Below, piece by piece: positions 27,272 to 34,575 of a stretch of 64,000 bases of DNA (position 1 is its first letter; every line of letters begins with the position of its first letter). Under the pieces are notes generated by a model that saw nothing but the letters and a program-made list of their open reading frames with translations, searched no databases and was not told where the DNA came from. The stretch spans positions 1 through 64,000 of the forward strand of contig DATAIT010000106.1 in NCBI GenBank assembly GCA_036262515.1. The letters are read 5' to 3'. This stretch comes from Acidimicrobiales bacterium (GTDB lineage Bacteria > Actinomycetota > Acidimicrobiia > Acidimicrobiales > GCA-2861595). Position numbers and translations under genes: made by a program.

Positions 27272-27997
27272 ATGAACGTCGAGGTGAGACACAACCCGTC
27301 ATTCGCAGCGGCGCGGGTCACCCTGGCCGGCGGTGAGCAGCTGCGCGGTGAGTCCGGGGCGATGATGGCGATGTCGCAGGGCGTGTCGCTCCAGTCGAGC
27401 ACGCAGGGCGGGGTGCTCAAGGGGTTGAAGCGGTCGTTCCTCGGCGGTGAGAGCCTGTTCATCTCCACGTTCACCGCCCCGCCGGCCGGAGGCTGGGTCG
27501 ATGTCGCCCACCATCTGGCGGGCGACATCGTCGTGTCCGAGCTGCACCCCGACAAGCCCCTGTCGATCACCAAGGGCTGCTGGCTGGCGTCGTCGGAGGG
27601 CGTCGAGCTCGACACGAAGTGGGGCGGGTTCAAGAACCTGTTCGGCGGCGAGGGCGGGTTCCTCGTCCGCGCCTCGGGAGCGGGAACGGTCCTGCTCGCC
27701 TGCTACGGCGCCATCGACACCATCACCCTGGCAGTCGGGGAGACGGTGACCATCGACACCGGCCACGTGGTCGCCTTCGACCCTTCCACCACGAGCGCCA
27801 TCCGGAAGGTGGCGGGCGGCATGGTGCAGACGTTGAAGTCGGGCGAAGGCCTGGTCTTCGACTTCACCGGCCCGGGCTGGGTCATGACGCAGACCCGCAA
27901 CCCGTCCGCCCTCGAAGCGTGGATCCGCAGCGTGATGCCGGGCGAGACGGGAGGCGCGGCCGGCGGCGTCCTCGGCGGTCTCCTCGGAGGGCGCTGA
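27272..27997 (+). CDS. TIGR00266/AIM24 family protein
   Basis: 241 residues of beta-rich repeats. EVRHNPSFAAARVTLAGGEQLRGESGAMMAMS, GGESLFISTFTA, LDTKWGGFKNLFGGEGGF and GGMVQTLKSGEGLVFDFTGPG are hallmark AIM24/TIGR00266 segments. The family forms cupin-like beta barrels; its biochemical role in bacteria is unknown, and the mitochondrial member affects inner-membrane organisation. Gly-rich C-terminus. ATG supported by the promoter box. Confidence 0.92.
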   Translation: MNVEVRHNPSFAAARVTLAGGEQLRGESGAMMAMSQGVSLQSSTQGGVLKGLKRSFLGGESLFISTFTAPPAGGWVDVAHHLAGDIVVSELHPDKPLSITKGCWLASSEGVELDTKWGGFKNLFGGEGGFLVRASGAGTVLLACYGAIDTITLAVGETVTIDTGHVVAFDPSTTSAIRKVAGGMVQTLKSGEGLVFDFTGPGWVMTQTRNPSALEAWIRSVMPGETGGAAGGVLGGLLGGR

Positions 27998-28015
27998 GCT
28001 CCGGCACCCGGGCGC

Positions 28016-28441
28016 TCAGGCGCCGAGCAGTTCCTTCGCCTCCTGGCGGTAGCGAGCGGCCTCCGACAGCCGCCGGGCCGGATCGCCGCCGCTCAGCCGC
28101 ATGAACTCGGCCATGAGCTCCTCGGTGAGCGCCTGCTCCTCCCGGATGACACGGCGATGCTCCACGTTGGCTTCCTCGAGAGCCGACTCCAGGTTCGCCT
28201 CCGCCTTGGCCAGCCACCGCGCCGACTGGATGAGGAAGGCGCTGCGCCTCTCGTGGTCGTCGCGCGCCTTCTGCAGGCGCTGTTCGGCCACGCGCCGCGA
28301 GCACAGGCCGCGCATCCGCCGGCAATAGCCCTCCCGGCCGGTGTCCCGGCTCAGGGCCCTGCCGTAGTTGATGTGTGCTTCCTTGAAGTTGCCCTGGCGG
28401 AACTGCTCGTCGGCCACCTCGATGAAGTTCTCGTCGCTCAT
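28016..28441 (-). CDS. Helical/coiled-coil protein with TPR-like start
   Basis: 141 residues. The N-terminus (ADEQFRQGNFKEAHINYGRAL) reads like one TPR hairpin. The remainder is highly charged and helical (SAFLIQSARWLAKAEANLESALEEANVEHRRVIREEQALTEEL), likely a long coiled coil. A good Shine-Dalgarno AGGAAG lies 6 nt before the ATG (28448-28453 on the + strand). Convergent with AIM24, 18 bp apart. No family recognised. Confidence 0.75.
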   Translation of the reverse strand: MSDENFIEVADEQFRQGNFKEAHINYGRALSRDTGREGYCRRMRGLCSRRVAEQRLQKARDDHERRSAFLIQSARWLAKAEANLESALEEANVEHRRVIREEQALTEELMAEFMRLSGGDPARRLSEAARYRQEAKELLGA

Positions 28442-28549
28442 CCGCTGCTTCCTGTCCGCCGGCCGGGCACGATGGCTTGCGGGCACCGCCAGTATCTCCG
28501 ACAGCCGAGCCCCGGAAACAATCGACACCGCCCGGCAGCCTTGATCGGC

Positions 28550-28555
28550 GAGGAT
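28550..28555 (+). promoter_or_regulatory. Possible -10 box (GAGGAT)
   Basis: GAGGAT ends 6 nt before the ATG at 28562, a G-for-T variant of the common box. Confidence 0.3.
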
Positions 28556-28561
28556 GTCGCC

Positions 28562-28942
28562 ATGGAGGTCCTCTCGAGCCGGGTGATCTACCGAGCCGTG
28601 GACTTCGACCGCATGCGATCGTTCTACGAGGAGACGCTCGGCCTGCACGTGTACCGGGAGTACGGCGCCGGCGGGACGGTGAGCGGCATCGTCCTCTTCC
28701 TCGGCGGAGGGTTCCTCGAGATCACCGCCGGCGGAGGACCGCCCCGACCGGTCACGCTGTGGCTCCAGGTGCCGGACGTCGGCCACGAGGAGGACGTGCT
28801 GCGCCGAGCCGGCGTGGTGGTGACGAAGGTCGCCGAGCGCATGCCGTGGGGACTCGTCGAGTGCTGGGTCGAAGACCCCGAGGGCAACGAGCTCCGCCTC
28901 GTGGAGGTTCCGGAGGACCACCCCCTCCGCCGTCGCCTCTGA
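28562..28942 (+). CDS. VOC family (glyoxalase/bleomycin resistance) protein
   Basis: 126 residues, one VOC module made of two beta-alpha-beta-beta-beta units: VDFDRMRSFYEETLGLHVYREY and LEIT in the first, LWLQVPDVGHEEDVLRRAGV and CWVEDPEGNELRLVEVP in the second. Such proteins bind a divalent metal and act as glyoxalases, dioxygenases or thiol transferases; the substrate cannot be read. Followed directly by a strong hairpin. Confidence 0.88.
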   Translation: MEVLSSRVIYRAVDFDRMRSFYEETLGLHVYREYGAGGTVSGIVLFLGGGFLEITAGGGPPRPVTLWLQVPDVGHEEDVLRRAGVVVTKVAERMPWGLVECWVEDPEGNELRLVEVPEDHPLRRRL

Positions 28943-28946
28943 CCGC

Positions 28947-28991
28947 TTCCGAGGAGATGGCTCCCCATTCTGGGGAGCCATCTCCTCGGGA
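28947..28991. terminator. Long near-perfect hairpin, bidirectional terminator
   Basis: A 20-bp stem pairs 28947-28966 with 28972-28991 with a single G-T wobble and a 5-nt loop. The inner 16 bp (GAGGAGATGGCTCCCC) are perfect. It lies between the converging VOC gene and glycosyltransferase. No T-run follows on either side. Confidence 0.8.
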
Positions 28992-29018
28992 CAGGCGGTT
29001 GACGACGGAAGCGGCGAT

Positions 29019-29887
29019 CTACCTCCCTGGGAGACGGCGGGAGACCTCCTCTGCCAATCGCCCGGCCGACATCGAGAAGGACCGGACCCACTGGCCCCGG
29101 CCCACGGGGCTGAACAGATAGCGAGGCAGGACGCACAACAGGCGTGCCTGCTTGATCGCGAGCTTGCCTGCGGTCGGCGGGCGATCCCCGTGGCAACGGG
29201 CGAGGAACGTCTCGGCCCGGCCGTAGGCGAACATCTGCTTCGCCTGGCCCTGCAGCGTCGAACGAAGTCGGTAGTGCATCACCGCCTTGGGCGCGAAAGG
29301 CGATGGTGTACCCGGCGGTTCGCACGCGCCACGACAGGTCGATATCGTCACCGGCCGCGGTCGAAAGGTGCTCGTCACATCCACCGGCGGCGGCGAACAC
29401 GTCCCTCCAGATGGCCACGTTGGCACCGTGCACTGCGGGCCCTGGGAAAGGCAGGCGGTCCTTGGGATACTCCGGCCGCCACTGGCGCACCACTTCGTCG
29501 TTGATCTCGGATATGTCGGCGAACCCGCCGACGATGTCGGCAGTCTCGGCAACGGCGACGAGTTCCGCCAGCCAGCCGGGGTCGGCTCGATCATCTGCAT
29601 CAAAGAACACGATCAGGTCGCCCTCGGCCGCGCCCGCCCCGACATTCTTGGCGTAGGCCGGGCCGGATCTCTCCAGAGCAGGGACGACTCGCGCCCTGAT
29701 GCCCGTGGCTTCGGCCATCGCCACATCGATACTGCTGTCCGTGCAGCCGTTGTCGACAATGACGAGCTCCCAGTCGCCGCTGTAGGTCTGCTTGGCGAGC
29801 GAGCGAACCTGTTCGGCGATGGTGGCAACGCCGTTTCTTCACGCACAGCACGACCGACACCGTCGTCACACGGCGGATCTGCGGCAC
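29019..29887 (-). pseudogene. GT2 family glycosyltransferase with two single-base frameshifts
   Basis: Conceptual product about 288 residues once two shifts are corrected. It starts PQIRRVTTVSVVLCVKNG, then WELVIVDNGCTDSS, the DXD-type FFDADDRADPGWL, VHGANVAIWRDVF and AAGDDIDLSWRV, a complete GT-A fold of family 2. The first shift lies at the A-triplet opposite 29834-29836 (AAGAAACGG where AAGAACGG would stay in frame). The second is opposite 29296-29298 (GCCTTTCGC where GCCTTCGC would). Both are one extra base in an A/T triplet, and 869 nt equals 289 codons plus two. The gene is intact otherwise, has its own promoter box and is less GC-rich than its surroundings. Sequencing error, recent decay and recoding are all possible. 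Confidence 0.8.
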
Positions 29888-29894
29888 GGCCGAA

Positions 29895-29900
29895 ACCGTA
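29895..29900 (-). promoter_or_regulatory. -10 box (TACGGT) of the glycosyltransferase
   Basis: Minus-strand TACGGT ends 7 nt before the GTG at 29887. Confidence 0.5.
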
Positions 29901-29957
29901 TCGGGAGTCGGCCTGCGATCTCGACGGAAGGCCGCTGTGGCTCGCGCCCGGGCTGGT

Positions 29958-31502
29958 CTATCGCGGCGGTGCGCCCCAGCCGCCGCCGCCTGGGGTCAGC
30001 ATGCGCAGGACGTCGCCGGCCCGGAGGCGCACGGTGCACTTGTCGAGGAGACGCTGGGCGCGCTCCTCGTCACCGCCCGGCAGCAACCAGCCCTCGCCGG
30101 GAGCACCGGGCTCGCCCCCGGCCAGTCCCCATGGACGGGACGCGCGCCGCTCGGTGATCAACGACGCGACGCACGGCACCAATACCTGCAGGTCGCGCTC
30201 GATGCCTTCGCCGCCCGGCGCCAGGCCGGCGCCTCCCGATCCCCGCCTCAGCCGGTAGCGCAGGACCCGCACCGGATACGCCCGCTCCAGCGCTTCGACG
30301 GGCGTGTTCCTGGTGTTGGTCATGGCCGTGTGCACGCCGCTCATGCCGGCCCGTCCGGGCCGCCCGCCCTGGCCCCCTGCCACCGTCTCGTAGTACACCC
30401 AGCCGTCGCCCCCGAGCAGCAGATTGTTCATCGTCCCCTGGCTGGCGGCACCGACGCGGGCGGGCACCACCTGGGCCAGCGCTCCCAGGCAGACGTCGGC
30501 CACCCGCTGGCTGACCTCCACGTTGCCTGCGCCCACGGCCACCGGGGGGATGGCGGCGACGACCGAACCGGGGCGGACCACCACGTGCACCGGGCGCAGC
30601 GCGCCGCCGTTGCCGGGGATGGTCGGATCGGTCACCGTCCGGATGGCGAACGCCACCGCGCTGGCGGTCACCGCCTCCACCGCGTTCACGTTCCCCGGCC
30701 TCTGGGGGTCGGTCCCGGTGAAGTCGAACATCGCCTCGTCGCCGGCGACGGTGAGGGTGAGCACGATGCGCGACGGCGACTGCTGGGCGAGACGCGGACC
30801 GCTCGAGTCGAGCACGTCCTCGAACCGCCAGGTGCCATCCGGCAGATCGGCCAGCGCGGCGCGCATGCGGCGCTCCCCGTAGGCGACGACCTCGTCCAGC
30901 GGCTGGTCGGCCATGGCGGCCAGGCGCTCGACCCCGACCCTGTTGGCACCCAGCTGGGCGTCGAGGTCGCCGCCCCGTTCCTCCGGGGTGCGGGAGTTCG
31001 CAAGGAGGAGCGCGGCGACCTGCTCGGTGAAGATCATCGGAGGGATGCGCAGACCCTCCTGGGAGATCTCCTCCGCCTCGGGCGGCATCGATCCGGGCGC
31101 CATGCCGCCGACGTCGGCATGGTGGGCCCGGTTGGCGGCCCAACCCACCAGCCGGCCGTCGACGTGGCACGGCGCCACCAGCGTGACGTCGTTGAGGTGG
31201 GTGCCGCCGGCGAAGGGGTCGTTGAGGATCACCTGCTGGCCGGGACCGACGTCGAGGGCGAGCGCAGACCGCACGGACGCCGGCATCGAGCCCAGATGGA
31301 CGGGGATGTGCTCGGCCTGCACCAGCAACTCCCCGTCGGCGGTGAAGAGGGCGGCGGAACAGTCGGCCCGTTCCTTGATGTTCGGACTGAAGGCCGACCG
31401 GCGGAGCACCGCCCCCATCTCCTCGGCCACCCCGGTCAACCGGCAGACGAGCACCTGCAACGACGCCGGATCGAGCACCGTGTCGTCCGCCGGGTCGCTC
31501 AC
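29958..31502 (-). CDS. hyuB: Hydantoinase B/oxoprolinase family protein (HyuB)
   Basis: 514 residues. Beta-type subunit of the ATP-dependent hydantoinase/5-oxoprolinase/acetone carboxylase superfamily. Segments LRRSAFSPNIKERADCSAALF, AEHIPVHLGSMPASV, NDPFAGGTHLNDVTLVAP, FDFTGTDPQRPGNVNAV and RRGSGGAGLAPGGEGIERDL are typical. The GTG start overlaps the hyuA stop by four bases (GTGA), so the two are coupled and form a heteromeric enzyme. Natural substrate not predictable. Confidence 0.92.
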   Translation of the reverse strand: MSDPADDTVLDPASLQVLVCRLTGVAEEMGAVLRRSAFSPNIKERADCSAALFTADGELLVQAEHIPVHLGSMPASVRSALALDVGPGQQVILNDPFAGGTHLNDVTLVAPCHVDGRLVGWAANRAHHADVGGMAPGSMPPEAEEISQEGLRIPPMIFTEQVAALLLANSRTPEERGGDLDAQLGANRVGVERLAAMADQPLDEVVAYGERRMRAALADLPDGTWRFEDVLDSSGPRLAQQSPSRIVLTLTVAGDEAMFDFTGTDPQRPGNVNAVEAVTASAVAFAIRTVTDPTIPGNGGALRPVHVVVRPGSVVAAIPPVAVGAGNVEVSQRVADVCLGALAQVVPARVGAASQGTMNNLLLGGDGWVYYETVAGGQGGRPGRAGMSGVHTAMTNTRNTPVEALERAYPVRVLRYRLRRGSGGAGLAPGGEGIERDLQVLVPCVASLITERRASRPWGLAGGEPGAPGEGWLLPGGDEERAQRLLDKCTVRLRAGDVLRMLTPGGGGWGAPPR

Positions 31503-33370
31503 CTGGTCATCACCCACGAGCCGCCGGGACCCACGTCGGCTCGCCATCCCGGGGCGACCCACACGGTGCAGTCGTCCTCGGCCAGGACGGCGGGACCCTC
31601 GACCGGACGGCGGGTCGGGCCCGGCGGAGCAGGCAGGCGGTCGAGCGGCACCGCCGGCGGCAGACGGGCGGTGGCCCGCAGGGCGGTGACCTCGATCCGC
31701 GCCCCCGGCCGGGCATAGCCGTTGCGGCGTCGGTGCTCGCCCTCGAACGCGGCCACGGACGCAACCGTGAGCTCGTGGCTCTGGCCCGCGTAGCGGCAGT
31801 CCAGCGCCAGCTCGACCTCCACCGGCGGACGCTCCCCGACCGTGACGGTGCCGCGTGCCGTGCGATGGTCGACCATCACCCGGCCCGGGGTGTCGGCCCC
31901 CACGCCCAGCAGCCGGCGGGCGGCGGCGCGGGCCAGCGTGAAGCGGGCGTCGCTCAGCCCGTCGTGGTCCCCCGGCGTCGGCCACGACCGGACGAGCACG
32001 GCGTGGCGGGGCGACGCGAGCAGCCCGGCTGCGGACAGCACGCCCGCCCGCGGCGGGACGACGACCGTGGGCATCCCGAGCGCGTCGGCCAGGGCGCACG
32101 CGTGCAAGGGTCCGGCGCCGCCGAAGGCGACCAGGGCGAGCGACCGGGGATCGACTCCGCGCTCCACACTCACCTTGCGCACCGCCTGTTCCATCGCCGA
32201 GTCCACGACCGCGAGCACCCCCTCGGCGGTCACGCCGACGCCGTCGAGAGCGGCCAGGGCGGCGTCCACGTCGAGGGCGCCGATGCCCGGGAGAACGGCG
32301 TCGTGCGGTATCCGCCCGGCGATGAGGTCGGCATCGGTGACCGTCGCCACGGCCCCACCGCGCCCGTAGCACGCCGGCCCGGGGACGGCACCCGCGCTCT
32401 GGGGGCCGACGCGGAGCGCGCCGCCCGCGTCGATGCGGGCGATGGAGCCGCCGCCCGCCCCGATCGTGTGGATGTCGAGGGCCGGCAGGCGGACGGGGTA
32501 GCCCGCCACGGTGCGCTCCGCGGCCGGAGCCGGCGCCCCGTTCACCACCAGGCACACGTCGGTGCTCGTCCCGCCCATGTCGAAGCACACGGCGTCGGGG
32601 AAGCCGGCCGCCACGGCGGCGGCCGCGGCGGCCCGCACACCGCCGGCCGGGCCCGACAGCAGCAGGGTCGCGGGCCGGGCCATGGCCTCCCCAAGGCGCA
32701 CCAATCCACCGGCGGAGGTCATCACCACCACCTCGCCCGCCGACCCGGCGAGGCGCCCGAGGTAGGCCTGGCACGCGGGTCCCAGCGCAGCGTCCACGAC
32801 GGTGGTGACCGTGCGCTCGTATTCCCGGAACTCGGGCGACACCTCGTGCGAGCAGGCGACCTCGAGGCCGCGGTCGCGCAGCACGGCCGCCACCTCCCGC
32901 TCGTGGCGGCCGTCGAGATCGGCGTGCAGCAGGCACACGGCGACCACCGCCACCTCGGCAGGAACTGCAGGCACGGCGCCCGGGTCCACCGGCTCGAGCT
33001 CCACGCCGTCGGCGCCCAGCCGGCCGCCTGCTTCGAGGCGCAGCTCGCGCGGGACGAGCGCGGGCGGGCGGTCGGCCCACGGGTCGTAGAGGGAGGGCCG
33101 GTCCTGGCGGGCGATCTCGATGACGTCGGCCAGCCCCCTCGTGGTCACCAGAGCCACGCACGCGCCCGTGCCCTCCAACAGCGCGTTGGTGGCGACCGTC
33201 GTCCCGTGGGCCAGCAGCTCCGGCGGCGCGGCCGAGCCCGCGCCCACCGCCGCCAGCCCGCCGGCCACGGCCTCCGCCGGGTCGGCGGGGGTGGAGAGCA
33301 CCTTGGCGATGCGCCCGTCATCGCACACCACGTCGGTGAACGTCCCACCGGTGTCGACACCGACGCGCAT
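31499..33370 (-). CDS. hyuA: Hydantoinase/oxoprolinase subunit A (HyuA)
   Basis: 623 residues, ATP-binding subunit of the ASKHA fold. The N-terminal phosphate loop MRVGVDTGGTFTDVV, LAHGTTVATNALLEGTG, CFDMGGTSTDVCLV and GAGGGSIARIDAGGALRVGPQSAG are diagnostic. It phosphorylates or activates a cyclic amide or related substrate, with HyuB completing the ring opening. A -10 box ends 7 nt before the ATG. The nearby genes give no hint of the pathway. Confidence 0.93.
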   Translation of the reverse strand: MRVGVDTGGTFTDVVCDDGRIAKVLSTPADPAEAVAGGLAAVGAGSAAPPELLAHGTTVATNALLEGTGACVALVTTRGLADVIEIARQDRPSLYDPWADRPPALVPRELRLEAGGRLGADGVELEPVDPGAVPAVPAEVAVVAVCLLHADLDGRHEREVAAVLRDRGLEVACSHEVSPEFREYERTVTTVVDAALGPACQAYLGRLAGSAGEVVVMTSAGGLVRLGEAMARPATLLLSGPAGGVRAAAAAAVAAGFPDAVCFDMGGTSTDVCLVVNGAPAPAAERTVAGYPVRLPALDIHTIGAGGGSIARIDAGGALRVGPQSAGAVPGPACYGRGGAVATVTDADLIAGRIPHDAVLPGIGALDVDAALAALDGVGVTAEGVLAVVDSAMEQAVRKVSVERGVDPRSLALVAFGGAGPLHACALADALGMPTVVVPPRAGVLSAAGLLASPRHAVLVRSWPTPGDHDGLSDARFTLARAAARRLLGVGADTPGRVMVDHRTARGTVTVGERPPVEVELALDCRYAGQSHELTVASVAAFEGEHRRRNGYARPGARIEVTALRATARLPPAVPLDRLPAPPGPTRRPVEGPAVLAEDDCTVWVAPGWRADVGPGGSWVMTR

Positions 33371-33377
33371 GGCGGCG

Positions 33378-33383
33378 ACCCTA
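33378..33383 (-). promoter_or_regulatory. -10 box (TAGGGT) of hyuAB
   Basis: Minus-strand TAGGGT ends 7 nt before the hyuA ATG. Confidence 0.55.
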
Positions 33384-33427
33384 CCGACAGCAGCGCCGTG
33401 GCAGGGACCCTCCGCCGGGCCCACCCG

Positions 33428-34468
33428 TCAGACGGAGGGCTCGACCACCCACACCTCCTCTTCACCCAGATGCTCCTTGAGCGTCCGCACGGCCCGGCCG
33501 ACGGCTGCGTCGGCGCCGTCCCAGACCACCACCGCCTCGGCGGCATGGCGGGCCAGCCAGGTGTCGCGGCGGCTCATGGCCCCGGCAACGCCCTGCCGTG
33601 TGGCCGGGGCCGTGGCCTGGAGCAGGACCTGCGCCTGCGCGCCGTCGAGCAATTGCCGGAAGTGCCGGCGCACGTCGGCCGGCCACGGGGCGTCCTGATC
33701 GGGGAACGCGAGCACGGCGACGTACGGCACGCCCGCTTCCGCCGCCGCCTCGACCGCCAGCTGCTCGGCCCCGAGGCCCATCCCGCTGAGCACGACGAGG
33801 TCGGCGTGCAGCTCCCTTTTCGCGGTGAGGATCTCGGCCAGTCGCCGGCGCACCCCGGTGGCGGTGTCGTTCGGCCCGTAGCCGCCGAGCCCGGGTGGGC
33901 GCAGCCCGGCCACGAGGAGCAGGTGACCCTCGGGCACGCCGGCCACGGTGGTGCCGGCGTCAGCCGATGCCGGCACCCGTGCCGATCCGCCCGCCGCACG
34001 GAGGTCGGCCGGACCGAGCAGCTCGGGCGTGCCATCGCCCCGCCTGCCCTCCTGGGTGCGGGCCGCCTCCACGGCCAGACGGTCGACCAGGTCGTTCATC
34101 ACGTCGGCCGAGTGGCCCTTGACCCACGTGAACCGCACGCGGCCGGGTTCGGCCTGCACGGCGCTGATCAACGGCTCCCACAGGTCGCGGTTGGCCACTG
34201 GTTGGCGGGCCTTGTTGGTCCAGCCCCGGGCGACCCAGCCCTCCCACCACCGGTCGTTGAAGCACTTGACCACGTAGGTGGAATCGCTCACCACCTCCAG
34301 CGGGCCTTCGTGGGCCAACACCGCTTCCAGGGCGGCCTTGACCTCCATCCGCTGGTTGGTGGTCGTCGGATCCGGACCGCTGGCGTACGACCCGCCCGGC
34401 ACCGCCCAGGCCCAGCCTCCCGGACCCGGGTTCCCGATGCAGGCCCCGTCGGTGTACACCCGAGTCAC
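33428..34468 (-). CDS. RNase HI fused to a SLOG-like (YpsA/DUF1273-type) domain
   Basis: 346 residues from a GTG start. Residues 1-135 are a complete RNase HI with the four catalytic acids Asp7 (YTDGACIGNPG), Glu42 (QRMEVKAALEAV), Asp62 (SDSTYVV) and Asp129 (DLVDRLA), and WVKGHS. After a ~40-residue linker, residues ~182-345 form a Rossmann-like domain: LLVAGLRPPGLGGYG, LVVLSGMGLGAEQLAVEAAAEAGVPYVAVLAF, and AAEAVVVWDG. This is the pattern of SLOG proteins of the YpsA/DprA superfamily, which bind nucleotides or nucleic acid. The first half degrades RNA in RNA-DNA hybrids; the role of the second is unknown. Divergent from aceE, 107 bp away. Confidence 0.85.
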   Translation of the reverse strand: MTRVYTDGACIGNPGPGGWAWAVPGGSYASGPDPTTTNQRMEVKAALEAVLAHEGPLEVVSDSTYVVKCFNDRWWEGWVARGWTNKARQPVANRDLWEPLISAVQAEPGRVRFTWVKGHSADVMNDLVDRLAVEAARTQEGRRGDGTPELLGPADLRAAGGSARVPASADAGTTVAGVPEGHLLLVAGLRPPGLGGYGPNDTATGVRRRLAEILTAKRELHADLVVLSGMGLGAEQLAVEAAAEAGVPYVAVLAFPDQDAPWPADVRRHFRQLLDGAQAQVLLQATAPATRQGVAGAMSRRDTWLARHAAEAVVVWDGADAAVGRAVRTLKEHLGEEEVWVVEPSV

Positions 34469-34563
34469 GATCCCGCCATCCTGCCCTGCGGGGACGAACT
34501 TCTCACGTCGGACGGGGGCGACCCGACGCCTGCGACGGCGTATGCGAGTACGGGCGGCTGCGC

Positions 34564-34569
34564 GAGCAT
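34564..34569 (+). promoter_or_regulatory. Possible -10 box (GAGCAT) of aceE
   Basis: GAGCAT ends 6 nt before the aceE ATG; position fits, first base deviates from TANNNT. Confidence 0.35.
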
Positions 34570-34575
34570 GGTGGT

